NCBI GenBank assembly: GCA_005879795.1
Contig: VBKJ01000199.1
Location: 1-40,073 of the forward strand
Source of the DNA: Deltaproteobacteria bacterium
GTDB taxonomy: Bacteria > Desulfobacterota > Binatia > DP-6
DNA length: 40,073 bases
Direction of reading: 5' to 3'
Below are positions 1-7,179 of the stretch, piece after piece. The notes under the pieces are model-generated. The model saw only the letters and a list, made by a program, of their open reading frames with translations. It was not told where the DNA came from and searched no databases. Position 1 is the stretch's first letter, and every line of letters begins with the position of its first letter. The position numbers and the translations under genes were made by a program.

Positions 1-347
1 TGCACTCGCGGCTGCAGCTCGGCATCCAGCAGTACCAGGACGATCCGAACTTCCAGGGCGACATCATCCTGCTCGAGCCGGGCGAGACCGATCTCGCCTT
101 CTTCAAGATGGCGCCGCTCAATCTGTGGGCGGGGCGCAGCGCGGGGGCGCACGGCTATCTCTCGGTGACGCAGGCGATCGAGGCGCACTACGAGATGATC
201 CGGCAGATCCTGCAGACCTACGGCGTGCTCATGACCCGCAAGGAGGTGCGCGAGGGCCTCGAGCGGCTGCTGCGCCACGAGCCGAGCGAGGGGCCCGAGG
301 ACGTGCTCCTCCGCGACGTGCCGAAGCGGAACCTGCACGTTGCGTAG
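1..347 (+). CDS. Patatin-like phospholipase/lipase, C-terminal part (5' end outside window)
   Basis: The reading frame is open from base 3 to the TAG at 345-347, giving about 114 residues of a protein that begins before the window. The visible part has a 'GDIILLEP' segment, then a helical region with many charged residues (AIEAHYEMIRQILQTYG), and a polar tail. A strand ending in a hydrophobic-Pro pair followed by helices and a charged tail resembles the C-terminal part of bacterial patatin-like (PNPLA) acylhydrolases. The Ser-Asp dyad that would prove the family lies upstream and cannot be seen, so the call rests on overall resemblance. A strong 24-bp inverted repeat begins 18 bases after the stop. 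Confidence 0.45.
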   Translation, partial: HSRLQLGIQQYQDDPNFQGDIILLEPGETDLAFFKMAPLNLWAGRSAGAHGYLSVTQAIEAHYEMIRQILQTYGVLMTRKEVREGLERLLRHEPSEGPEDVLLRDVPKRNLHVA

Positions 348-364
348 CGTCGCGTAGGCTGCTC

Positions 365-475
365 GCCCGGGGCGGGAGGGCCCCGCGGCTCACGCTCGCG
401 CCGACGGGACGCATCATCACGGCCGCGCGTTGCGTCCGGCGCGAGAGATCGCCGCGGGGCCCTCCCGCCCCGGGC
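365..475. repeat. Perfect 24-bp GC-rich inverted repeat downstream of the patatin-like gene
   Basis: Bases 365-388 are the exact reverse complement of 452-475. A further 8-bp match (395-402 with 438-445) extends the stem inward, leaving a loop of about 35 bases. It lies in the 348-616 non-coding spacer, 18 bases after the stop codon. It could be a transcription-end structure without a T tract, or a miniature inverted-repeat element. I see no gene in the rest of the spacer. Confidence 0.7.
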
Positions 476-616
476 TCGGGCCTTGCGGCCCTTCGCACCC
501 CGCCCCGCTTCGGCACATCGCACCCTCGGCTCCCGGTGGGATCATCGAGCGGGTTGCGCCCGCCGGTCGAGGCAGGGCGGCTGTCAAACGATGGGCGGCC
601 GCGCTAAGAACGGTCC

Positions 617-943
617 ATGCACGTCACGATGGTCAAGAAGAAGCTGGCCGACGGCTCGGACTGCCGCAAGTGCGCCGACGTGACGGCATACCTCCAGACG
701 CGCGGCTTCTGGGACCGTGTCGACGAGGTGGTGTGGGCGTACGAGAACGATCCCGCGAGCCCGGGCATGCTGCTCGGGAAACGCCTCGGCGTGGAGCGCG
801 CGCCCTTCTTCGTCGTCCGCGACGAGCGCGGCGAGACCGTCTACACGAGCGCGCTGCAGCTGATCCAGGAGCGGTTCGGGCAGGAGGTATCGACCGCCGA
901 GCGGGCAGGCGACGTCGACCCCGATGACGTGGGCGGGATCTGA
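617..943 (+). CDS. Glutaredoxin/thioredoxin-fold protein with CRKC motif
   Basis: A 108-residue protein. It opens with a short strand, then Cys16-Arg-Lys-Cys19 at the start of a helix, the usual place of a redox-active CxxC. Next comes a region suggesting helix-strand-helix, and 'VERAPFFVV' supplies the strand with a preceding Pro typical of the cis-Pro loop in thioredoxin folds. No signal peptide is visible, so it is probably cytoplasmic. It converges on the sulfonucleotide reductase gene cysH. CysH enzymes of this type need thiol reductant, so this protein may serve as electron donor, but only proximity supports that. The start at 617 is chosen because it is the first ATG before the conserved part. 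Confidence 0.6.
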   Translation: MHVTMVKKKLADGSDCRKCADVTAYLQTRGFWDRVDEVVWAYENDPASPGMLLGKRLGVERAPFFVVRDERGETVYTSALQLIQERFGQEVSTAERAGDVDPDDVGGI

Positions 944-1068
944 CTCATCCCGGGTCCGTGCGCTGCTCGCGCGGCTGCGCCGCGCTCCGCTGCTCCGACC
1001 CAACGCCGCCGCGGCTCCGCCGCGGGGCCCTTGCGTCCGTCGGCGAAGTCTCCCTCGGCTTCGCCCGC
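944..1068. other. Convergent spacer with several GC-rich hairpins
   Basis: The spacer between the thioredoxin-fold gene and cysH contains consecutive short palindromes: GCGCGGC/GCCGCGC, CCGCGG/CCGCGG and GGCGAAG/CTTCGCC. None is followed by a T run. It may end transcription from both sides, but the stems alone do not prove it. Confidence 0.35.
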
Positions 1069-1806
1069 CTACGGTGCCGGCCGCACGTTGCCGGCGTGCA
1101 GGCCGCACTCCTTGAGCGTCTCCTCCTCCCACCACCAGCGCCCCTCGCGCTCGTGCTGGCCGGGGTTGATCGGCCGCGTGCACGGCTCGCAACCGATCGA
1201 GAAGAAGCCGCGCTCGTGGAGCGGGTTGTAAGGGACCTCGTGCTCGCGGATGTAGGCCCACACCTGCTTCGACGTCCAGTTCGCGAGCGGGTTGAACTTG
1301 ACGAGCGGCCGCTCGGGCGAGCCGAAGGTCGGATCGGCCTGGACGACGGGAACCTCGGCGCGCGTGCCCGGGCTCTGGTCCCTGCGCTGGCCCGTCACCC
1401 ACGCCTTCACGGGGCGGAGCGCACGCACCAGGGGCTCCACCTTCCGGATGCCGCAGCACTCCTTGTGGCCGTCCTTGTAGAAGGAGAAGAGTCCCTTCTC
1501 GCGCACGAGCTTCTCCACCGCCTCGGGCTGCGGGAAGAAGACCTCGACGGCGATCCGGTAGTGCTCGCGGACCTTCTCCAGGAACTGGTAGGTCTCGGGG
1601 TGGAGCCGTCCGGTATCGAGCGAGAAGACGCGGAACGGGCCGCCGATCTTGGCCGCCATGTCGACGAGGACGACGTCCTCGGCGCCGCTGAACGAGATGG
1701 CGAGATCCCGCCCATACTCGCGGATCGCGAGCGCGAGGACGTCCCGCGGATCGCGTCCCGCGTACTCAGCGGCTGTGGCCGGGAGGGTCTTGGGATCGAG
1801 CGCCAT
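1069..1806 (-). CDS. cysH: Adenylylsulfate (APS/PAPS) reductase, iron-sulfur type
   Basis: A 245-residue sulfonucleotide reductase that reduces activated sulfate to sulfite in assimilatory sulfur metabolism. Seen: the substrate-binding '[10 protein letters not shown]' region at residues 38-47, paired cysteines C117-C118, a second pair C206/C209, and the C-terminal ECGLH with nucleophile C234. The CC...CxxC set is known to bind a [4Fe-4S] cluster and usually marks enzymes that prefer APS over PAPS; the substrate preference is inferred. The start at 1806 (MALDPK) is preferred over an ATG 36 bases upstream because GGAG sits 5 bases before it. No sulfate adenylyltransferase or sulfite reductase lies in the window. 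Confidence 0.93.
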   Translation of the reverse strand: MALDPKTLPATAAEYAGRDPRDVLALAIREYGRDLAISFSGAEDVVLVDMAAKIGGPFRVFSLDTGRLHPETYQFLEKVREHYRIAVEVFFPQPEAVEKLVREKGLFSFYKDGHKECCGIRKVEPLVRALRPVKAWVTGQRRDQSPGTRAEVPVVQADPTFGSPERPLVKFNPLANWTSKQVWAYIREHEVPYNPLHERGFFSIGCEPCTRPINPGQHEREGRWWWEEETLKECGLHAGNVRPAP

Positions 1807-1995
1807 GGGGTCTCCGGGGGATGAGCGCTGCCCGGTGGGCAAGCACCGGTTTCATATCTACCGACGCGAGGATGGATTCGCAACCTCGCGCCACTCCGGG
1901 ACGCGCCGGCCGACATCGCCGACATCCTTGACAGGCGTGGACGCATGACCTAGGAGACCGTGCATCAACCCCCCACCCAAGAGGAGGAGTTTGGC

Positions 1996-2319
1996 ATGAC
2001 GCCTGAAGAGATCTTCAAGGAGATGCCCGCCAACCTGAACGCCGACGCGGCCAGGGGCATGAACTCGACGATCCAGTTCAACCTCGCCGGTGACAACGGC
2101 GGCCAGTGGTACGTCGCCATCAAGGACGGCAAGGCCGAGGTCACCAAGGGCACCGCGTCGTCGCCCAACATGACGCTCTCGATGTCGGCGTCGGACTACG
2201 TCGACATGATCCTCGGGAAGCTGAACGGCCAGATGGCCTTCATGAGCGGCAAGCTCAAGATCTCCGGCGACATGGGGCTCGCGATGAAGATGCAGAGCCT
2301 CTTCAAGCGGCCCGTCTGA
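1996..2319 (+). CDS. SCP2 sterol-binding domain protein
   Basis: A 107-residue protein made almost wholly of one SCP2 fold: N-terminal helix, then strands with 'GGQWYVAIKDGKAEV', 'NMTLSMSASDYVDMILGKL' and a C-terminal 'FMSGKLKISGDMGLAMKM'. The last motif is typical of bacterial SCP2 proteins. These bind lipids or acyl-CoA-like molecules in a hydrophobic tunnel; the ligand here is unknown. An AGGAGG-type ribosome site lies just upstream of the ATG at 1996, which is why this start is preferred to an ATG 36 bases earlier. The next gene on the same strand encodes a phasin-like protein, suggesting a shared link to lipid or polyester storage. Confidence 0.88.
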   Translation: MTPEEIFKEMPANLNADAARGMNSTIQFNLAGDNGGQWYVAIKDGKAEVTKGTASSPNMTLSMSASDYVDMILGKLNGQMAFMSGKLKISGDMGLAMKMQSLFKRPV

Positions 2320-2418
2320 GCGAGAGACCACGTCTGAACCGGAGGCGGGTGGATGCGCGGCGCCGTCCACCCGGTCTCCTGCACCTGCGAGAGCGCCGCG
2401 GCCGGGGAGGAGGATGTG

Positions 2419-2700
2419 ATGGAAGAGGGGACGAGCAAGGCGATTCCGCTCCGGCGCCCGCGCGGCGCCGCGCGGGCGCTGGCGTCGCGGCCGCTGCAGC
2501 TCACGGAGCGGCTCGGCGCGGGTGTGCGGCGCGTGCTGTCACCGCCGCGTCAGATCTGGCTGGCCAGCCTGGGCGGCGCGGTGCTCGCCGTCCGCGGAGC
2601 CCGCGCCGCGTGGTCTCAGCTCGTCACCGAGGGTGCCGCCGTGGAGGGCTGGCTCCGCCACACGCTCGCGGGTGCCGCGGACCGCGAAGCCCGCGGCTGA
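2419..2700 (+). CDS. Phasin-like (PHA granule-associated) small protein
   Basis: A 93-residue protein. The core 'QIWLASLGG...WSQLVTEGAAVEGW' matches the usual pattern of PhaF/PhaI-type phasins, where an 'IWLAGLG' helix is followed by an amphipathic helix ending in an acidic 'EG..VE' segment. The N-terminal 35 residues are basic. Phasins coat polyhydroxyalkanoate granules; no PHA synthase is visible here, so the role is inferred. GGAGGAGG just before the ATG at 2419 decides that start over an in-frame ATG at 2353. The gene ends 10 bases from the stop codon of the convergent small membrane protein gene. Confidence 0.6.
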   Translation: MEEGTSKAIPLRRPRGAARALASRPLQLTERLGAGVRRVLSPPRQIWLASLGGAVLAVRGARAAWSQLVTEGAAVEGWLRHTLAGAADREARG

Positions 2701-2710
2701 GACCCGACTC

Positions 2711-2995
2711 CTACGGGGGCGGCACGCGGCGCAGCAGCTCGCCCAGCGCGAGCAGGATGCCGCCGAGCGCGAGTCCCCCGAGCAGGCCTCCGAGCGCCGC
2801 GGCCACCAGCCCGTAGTGCCGCGCCGCCGCCACCCAGTACTCGGTCTGGAAGAGCGCGTGCTCGGGGTGACGCGCATACGCCGCCGCGACCTCCCGGAAG
2901 TGCGCGTCGCCCGCAACCAGCCAGCCCGTCACGCCCGCGGTGGCGAGCCCGAGCACCAGGATCGCCACCCCGAGGACGCGCAGAAAGCCCGGCAT
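2711..2995 (-). CDS. Small two-helix membrane protein
   Basis: A 94-residue protein starting MPGFLRV. Two hydrophobic segments, about residues 3-28 (LGVAILVLGLATAGVTGWLV) and 58-85 (Gly/Leu/Ala-rich, with GGLLGG and LALGG), flank a polar stretch of about 30 residues containing 'YARHPEHALFQTEYWVAAARHYG'. It is probably an inner-membrane hairpin with the polar part on one face. I do not recognise the family. Its ATG overlaps the stop of the upstream acetyltransferase gene (TGATG), so it is translationally coupled to it. Confidence 0.6.
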   Translation of the reverse strand: MPGFLRVLGVAILVLGLATAGVTGWLVAGDAHFREVAAAYARHPEHALFQTEYWVAAARHYGLVAAALGGLLGGLALGGILLALGELLRRVPPP

Positions 2996-4197
2996 CAACC
3001 GCGCCCCGGGTCGAGCTCTCGCTTGCAGACGACGACGCGCGCGCGCCGGCGGGCATCGTAGCCGGCCCACTTCGCGGCCGGCACCTGCCCCGCCCCGACC
3101 TGCGAGAAGCCGAGGCGCAGGAAGAACTGCACCGCCCGCTCGTCGACCGCGCAGGCGAAGACGTAGGCGAGTCCGCGCCCCGCCGCCTCGCCGAGGAGCC
3201 GGGCGACCAGGCGCTCACCGATCCCCTCCCCCTTGAAGCGCGTGATGGTGTAGAGGCCGACGATCTCCCCTGCCCGTTCCGCGGCGTAGGGCGCGGTCAG
3301 GAGCCCGGCGATCCCCGCCAGGTGGCGGTCGCAGATGGTGGCGCCGAAGCCGACGGCGAGCACCTCCGCGATCTCGTCCGGCGAGCGCAGCTTGAGCAAC
3401 CCCTCGCGCTGGCCGCGCTCGAGTAGGCGCTCCGCCTGCGCGAAGTCGTCCAGGCCGAGCGGCGCGACGCGGCAGTAGTCGCCGCGTGTGAAGAGGGTGC
3501 CCGAGCCCTCGTAGGTGAAGAGCTCGTCCGCGATGCCCTCGGGGGTACAGAGGTTCACGGAGTCGACGCCGGCGTGGAGCGCCTCACGCACCGCGACCAG
3601 CAGCGCCCGGCGGTCGCCGAGCCCTGACCACTCCGCCTGGCCCTGGCGGAGCAGCGTGTCGAGCACGTCGGCGTCGACGAACGAGAGCCGCCGCGGCTGA
3701 CCGGCGAGGAGGCCGCCCTCGGGATCGACGAGTACGAGCTTCGGGATGCGGAGCGCGGTGGCGAGCGCCGGCGCGAGCCCGGGGAAGGGGGGCCCCGCCC
3801 CTCCGCGCACGGCGAGCGCGCACAGGCGCTCGCGGCGCAGGATGCCCCACAGCTCGGCGCGGAGCGCCTCCGTGTCCGGTGGCGGGAGCCCCGTGCCATC
3901 CACGCACACCACGGGCGCGCGCCGGCGGCCGAGCCCCTTCACACCCCCGAGCGCGGCGCGGAGGCGGCGCTGGGCCGCGGGCGTCAAGTCGGACCAACAG
4001 AGGAGGACGCGGGTGTCGTTGCGCACGAGGTCGGCGAGCGCGCTCGCGAGCCGTCCCAGGTCGGTGACCCCGGGGGCGACCGCCACGAGCACGCTCCGGC
4101 CACGGAACTCCTCGAGGTAGAAGTCCTTCTCGGCGAAGTGCTCGCCCTGACGCAGCTCTGCCGCCACTCGTCGCACGCGCTCGCCCGGGCCGGGCAT
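2995..4197 (-). CDS. argA: N-acetylglutamate synthase, amino-acid-kinase plus GNAT domains (ArgA-like)
   Basis: A 400-residue protein with two domains. Residues about 1-245 resemble the amino-acid-kinase fold of ArgA-type synthases, ending in 'GVDSVNLCTPEGIADELFTY' and 'GTLFTR', the usual kinase-to-acetyltransferase join. Residues about 255-390 are a GNAT domain with 'ITRFKGEGIGERLVARLL' for acetyl-CoA binding and 'FFLRLGF' near the end. The enzyme would acetylate glutamate as the first step of arginine synthesis, and in ArgA relatives the kinase-like domain senses arginine. The kinase half looks diverged, so arginine feedback is uncertain. No other arg gene lies in the window. It is divergent from gamma-glutamyltranspeptidase across 88 bases. 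Confidence 0.8.
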   Translation of the reverse strand: MPGPGERVRRVAAELRQGEHFAEKDFYLEEFRGRSVLVAVAPGVTDLGRLASALADLVRNDTRVLLCWSDLTPAAQRRLRAALGGVKGLGRRRAPVVCVDGTGLPPPDTEALRAELWGILRRERLCALAVRGGAGPPFPGLAPALATALRIPKLVLVDPEGGLLAGQPRRLSFVDADVLDTLLRQGQAEWSGLGDRRALLVAVREALHAGVDSVNLCTPEGIADELFTYEGSGTLFTRGDYCRVAPLGLDDFAQAERLLERGQREGLLKLRSPDEIAEVLAVGFGATICDRHLAGIAGLLTAPYAAERAGEIVGLYTITRFKGEGIGERLVARLLGEAAGRGLAYVFACAVDERAVQFFLRLGFSQVGAGQVPAAKWAGYDARRRARVVVCKRELDPGRG

Positions 4198-4285
4198 GTG
4201 CGCCGAACCCTAGCACACGACGCGACGCCGGCAAGAAGGACGCGTAGATTTGCGCTCGTGCGTGCGCTCGCGCTAAGCGGCCGCG

Positions 4286-5944
4286 GTGCGCGCGCGCCTG
4301 GCGATCGCCCTGGCCCTGGTCCTCGCCGCCCGCGCGCGGCCCGCGTCCGCGGCCGCGCGCGCCGGCGCCGTCGCGAGTGAGCATCCCGCGGCGGCCGCGG
4401 CCGGCGTCGAGATGCTGCGGGCGGGCGGCACGGTCGTGGACGCGGCGATTGCGGCCGCTGCTGCCGTCTGCATCGTACATGCCTCCTCCTGCGGGCTCGG
4501 CGGCGGTGGCTTCGCGCTCGTCCATCGTGCGGACGGGGGCGACTTCGCGCTCGATTACCGCGAGGTCGCTCCGGCGGGCGCCACCCCCGAGCACTTCGAG
4601 ACGCGCGGAAAGCCCGAGCCGGCGCTCCTCCGCGCGGGCGGGCTCGCCGTCGGCGTGCCGGGCGAGGTGGCGGGCATGGCGGCGCTCCACCGCCGCTTCG
4701 GCCGCCTGCCGCTCGCGCGCGTGCTCGCACCGGCCATTCGCCTCGCGCGCGACGGATTCACGCTCGCCGAGGCGCCCCACCTCGCGCGCGAGATCGAGCA
4801 CAGCAAAGACCTCCTCGCCGCCGACCCGGACCTGCGCCGCGTGTTCCTCGCCGGCGGTACCAGTGCCCCCGGCCCCGATTTCCGCATCCTGCAGGCCGAT
4901 CTCGCGCGCACCCTGGAGGCGGTCGCCGCGCGCGGCGCGCGCGCCTTCTACCGGGGGCCGCGCGCAGCGGGCATCGCCGCCGCCGTGCGGACGCGCGGCG
5001 GGGTGCTGGGCGAGGCCGACCTCGCCCGCTACCGGCCGCGCTGGCGCCAGCCGCTCGCGGGCGCGTTCCGCGGCCGCCGGATCGTGACCTTCCCGCCACC
5101 CGGCTCGGGCGGCGTGTTGCTCGAGGTGCTCGGGCTCCTCGCGCACGACGATCTCCCCGCCCTCGGCCGCGGCACGCCCACGGCGCTCCACCTCCTGGCC
5201 GGGGCCATGGCGCAGGGCTTCGCGGATCGCGCGCGCTGGTACGGCGATCCGGAGTTCACACGCGTGCCCGTGGCGGCGCTCCTGGCACCCCCGCGCCTCG
5301 CCGCGCTGCGGAGCGCGCTCAGCGCACTCGGCCCGACGCCGAAGCGCACCGCGCTCGTCCCCGACCACGGCACGGCGCACGTGTCGGTGGTGGACGCCGA
5401 AGGCAACGCCGCCGCCATCACGACCACCATCAACACCGGCTTCGGCGCCGGTATCCTGGTGGCCGGCACGGGGATCATCCTGAACGACGAGATGGACGAC
5501 TTCGCCCTCGCCCCAGGCGTACCCAACGTCTACGGGCTCGTCGGCACGGCGGCCAACGCGCTCGCGCCGGGCAAGCGCCCGCAGTCGAGCATGTCGCCCA
5601 CCATCGTGCTCGCCGGGCGGCGCCCCGAGCTGGTGGTCGGCGGCTCGGGCGGCCCGACGATCATCTCCGGGACCCTCCAGGTGGTGCTCGGTGTCACCGC
5701 CTTCGGGCTCCCGCTACGCGAGGCCGTCGAGGCGCCACGCCTCCACGACCAGGCGGTGCCGCCGGTGCTGGGGGTCGAGCCGGGGGTCGAGCCCGGCGTC
5801 CGCGCCGTGCTCGAGCGGCTGGGTCACCGCGTCGCGGTAACGCCGGTGATCGGCGCCATCTCGGCCTGCGGCCTCGCCCGCGACGGGTCGCCCGTCGCCG
5901 CCGGCGACCCGCGCAAGGACGGCGGCGCCGCCGTCGTTCCATAG
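4286..5944 (+). CDS. ggt: Gamma-glutamyltranspeptidase precursor
   Basis: A 552-residue Ntn hydrolase of the Ggt family, usual length. A short basic start and hydrophobic helix (residues 3-22, LAIALALVLAA then ASA) form a signal peptide, so it acts in the periplasm on glutathione and other gamma-glutamyl compounds. The proenzyme self-cleaves before a Thr: here Thr363 in 'DHGTAHVSVVD' would start the small subunit (363-552). 'QSSMSPT' and 'GGSGGPTI' in that subunit match the family's oxyanion-hole and glycine-rich segments. The start is a GTG, chosen because the signal peptide follows directly. The gene ends with a perfect palindrome at 5918-5935. Confidence 0.93.
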   Translation: MRARLAIALALVLAARARPASAAARAGAVASEHPAAAAAGVEMLRAGGTVVDAAIAAAAAVCIVHASSCGLGGGGFALVHRADGGDFALDYREVAPAGATPEHFETRGKPEPALLRAGGLAVGVPGEVAGMAALHRRFGRLPLARVLAPAIRLARDGFTLAEAPHLAREIEHSKDLLAADPDLRRVFLAGGTSAPGPDFRILQADLARTLEAVAARGARAFYRGPRAAGIAAAVRTRGGVLGEADLARYRPRWRQPLAGAFRGRRIVTFPPPGSGGVLLEVLGLLAHDDLPALGRGTPTALHLLAGAMAQGFADRARWYGDPEFTRVPVAALLAPPRLAALRSALSALGPTPKRTALVPDHGTAHVSVVDAEGNAAAITTTINTGFGAGILVAGTGIILNDEMDDFALAPGVPNVYGLVGTAANALAPGKRPQSSMSPTIVLAGRRPELVVGGSGGPTIISGTLQVVLGVTAFGLPLREAVEAPRLHDQAVPPVLGVEPGVEPGVRAVLERLGHRVAVTPVIGAISACGLARDGSPVAAGDPRKDGGAAVVP

Positions 5945-6293
5945 CGCGCCGCGCCGCCAAGCGCGCAAAATGTTGCCGCCGCGCGGACAAGTGTGAACGC
6001 CGAGTCGCACCCACGCCCACAGCCACTTCTCACGCGGCACAGAGCACTCCGGTGCGGCCCTTCCCCCCCATGGGTGAGACCGCGAACCGAAATAGGCGAT
6101 GACCGGCACCCGAACCGGGGGGCATCCCTTGTCCGTATGCTCCCGCGACTCCGCGTGTCGCGCGAAAAGTCACGCTGCGCGCGCGATTTTTCCTGCGCTC
6201 CCCGCAGATGCCGGGCGGGACGCTTCACCCTCGCTGGCGCGCCGCGCGGGCACGGTCCCTGCTCGTTGGCCGAGTCCAGGAGGACCACCACCG
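5945..6293. other. Non-coding spacer between ggt and the small-protein/ACP pair
   Basis: About 350 bases with no supported gene on either strand. It is less GC-rich in places than its surroundings and has A- or T-rich spots near 5975, 6085 and 6190. No tRNA, riboswitch class or clear promoter pair was recognised. A long spacer before a two-gene unit may hold its promoter and leader. Confidence 0.4.
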
Positions 6294-6572
6294 ATGACGT
6301 ATCACACCGGCGATTACGTATACCCGGCCGATCTCCCCCGCCGGGTCCTCTGCCGCGTGCGCAACACCGAGAGCCTGAGCGTCAGGAACGCCCCGTCTCA
6401 GATCCTCAAGCTCGAGCCGCTCGAGGGGCCATGGCCCGCCGGAACGGAGCTCATCCGCCTGGACGAGTGGGTGGTCCCCGCTCGGCCGCGGCGGCTCTGG
6501 CAGGACGCGCTCGGTCCGGGGCGCGTGGTGCGGCCGGCGGTGCGGAAGACCAGCAGCCAGAACGCGGCCTGA
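6294..6572 (+). CDS. Small conserved-looking protein of unknown function
   Basis: A 92-residue protein starting MTYHTGDYVYPADLPRRVL. It has no signal peptide, membrane segment or cysteine pair. Alternating hydrophobic strands (GDYVYP, RRVLCRV, ILKLEPLEG, ELIRLDEWVVPA) suggest a small beta barrel of SH3/KOW type, followed by a basic tail ending KTSSQNAA. Function unknown. AGGAGG lies 8 bases before the ATG at 6294 and decides this start; an in-frame ATG at 6099 adds a low-complexity stretch with no ribosome site. The ACP-fusion gene begins 4 bases after the stop, so the two are almost certainly co-translated. Confidence 0.7.
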   Translation: MTYHTGDYVYPADLPRRVLCRVRNTESLSVRNAPSQILKLEPLEGPWPAGTELIRLDEWVVPARPRRLWQDALGPGRVVRPAVRKTSSQNAA

Positions 6573-6576
6573 CGAC

Positions 6577-7119
6577 ATGCTGCAGGCCCTTCTCGAGCCG
6601 CGCGTCCGTTGCCTGGTGGCCGACACCCTCGGCGTGGGAATCGACGAGCTCGGGGTCGAGGTGTCCCTGACCGACGACCTCGCCGCCGACTCGCTCGATC
6701 TGGCCGAGCTCGCCGCCCGGCTCGAAGCCGATCTCGGCCTGGTCATGCCGGACCGCGTGGTCGATCACCTGCGCACCTACGGCGACCTGGTGCGGGCCGC
6801 GACGGCAGCGGCCCGGGAGCGGCGCACGGCCCTGGGGCGCGTCGACGCCTTGCCGGTGCAGGTCTGGGCCCACCTGGTCTCGCCGCGCGGCCAGCTCGTG
6901 CGCGCGGAACTCCTGACGCCGTATGCCGCCCAGACGATCGCGGAGGACGCGCTCCGTGCGGGCCCTGGGGCGCGGCTCGAGATCACCGTCCCGGAGGACG
7001 CCAGCGACGCCGATTTGGCGGGCGTGCGCGCCGAGTTCGCCTGGCTCGCCGACCACGGCCTGGCGCTGCGCATCGGCCGCGCCCACCGACCCGACGCCCC
7101 CTCGAGCGCAGCCGCGTAA
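6577..7119 (+). CDS. Acyl carrier protein domain fused to an unknown C-terminal domain
   Basis: A 180-residue protein. Residues 1-80 are an acyl carrier protein: the DSLD motif with Ser39, the expected 4'-phosphopantetheine site, is followed by the acidic recognition helix 'LAELAARLEADLGL' and 'DHLRTYGDLV', the last ACP helix. Residues 81-180 are not ACP; they include 'GARLEITVPEDASDADLAGV' and 'WLADHGLALRIGR', suggesting an alpha/beta domain I cannot name. Normal ACPs stop near residue 80. No ketosynthase, acyltransferase or phosphopantetheinyl transferase is nearby, so the acyl group and partner enzyme are unknown. It follows the small unknown gene by 4 bases. Confidence 0.72.
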   Translation: MLQALLEPRVRCLVADTLGVGIDELGVEVSLTDDLAADSLDLAELAARLEADLGLVMPDRVVDHLRTYGDLVRAATAAARERRTALGRVDALPVQVWAHLVSPRGQLVRAELLTPYAAQTIAEDALRAGPGARLEITVPEDASDADLAGVRAEFAWLADHGLALRIGRAHRPDAPSSAAA

Positions 7120-7132
7120 CCCGCGGGCCGGC

Positions 7133-7150
7133 GCGGCGTCCCCACGCCGC
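7133..7150. terminator. Short hairpin between convergent ACP-fusion and purA genes
   Basis: GCGGCGT (7133-7139) pairs with ACGCCGC (7144-7150) around a CCCC loop. It lies 13 bases after the ACP-fusion stop and 30 bases beyond the purA stop, a sensible place for a two-way terminator. There is no T tract on either strand. Confidence 0.3.
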
Positions 7151-7179
7151 ACGCCCGCTCACGCGCCGCGAGGCTGCGC

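Noticed and set aside
1807-1842. Longer N-terminus for CysH (MPTGQRSS...)
   Set aside because: No ribosome site; the ATG at 1806 has GGAG at the right distance and the shorter form fits the family.
5918-5935. Perfect 18-bp palindrome at the end of ggt as terminator
   Set aside because: It is inside the coding sequence in Gly/Ala/Val codons and has no T tract; it is expected from GC-rich codon use.
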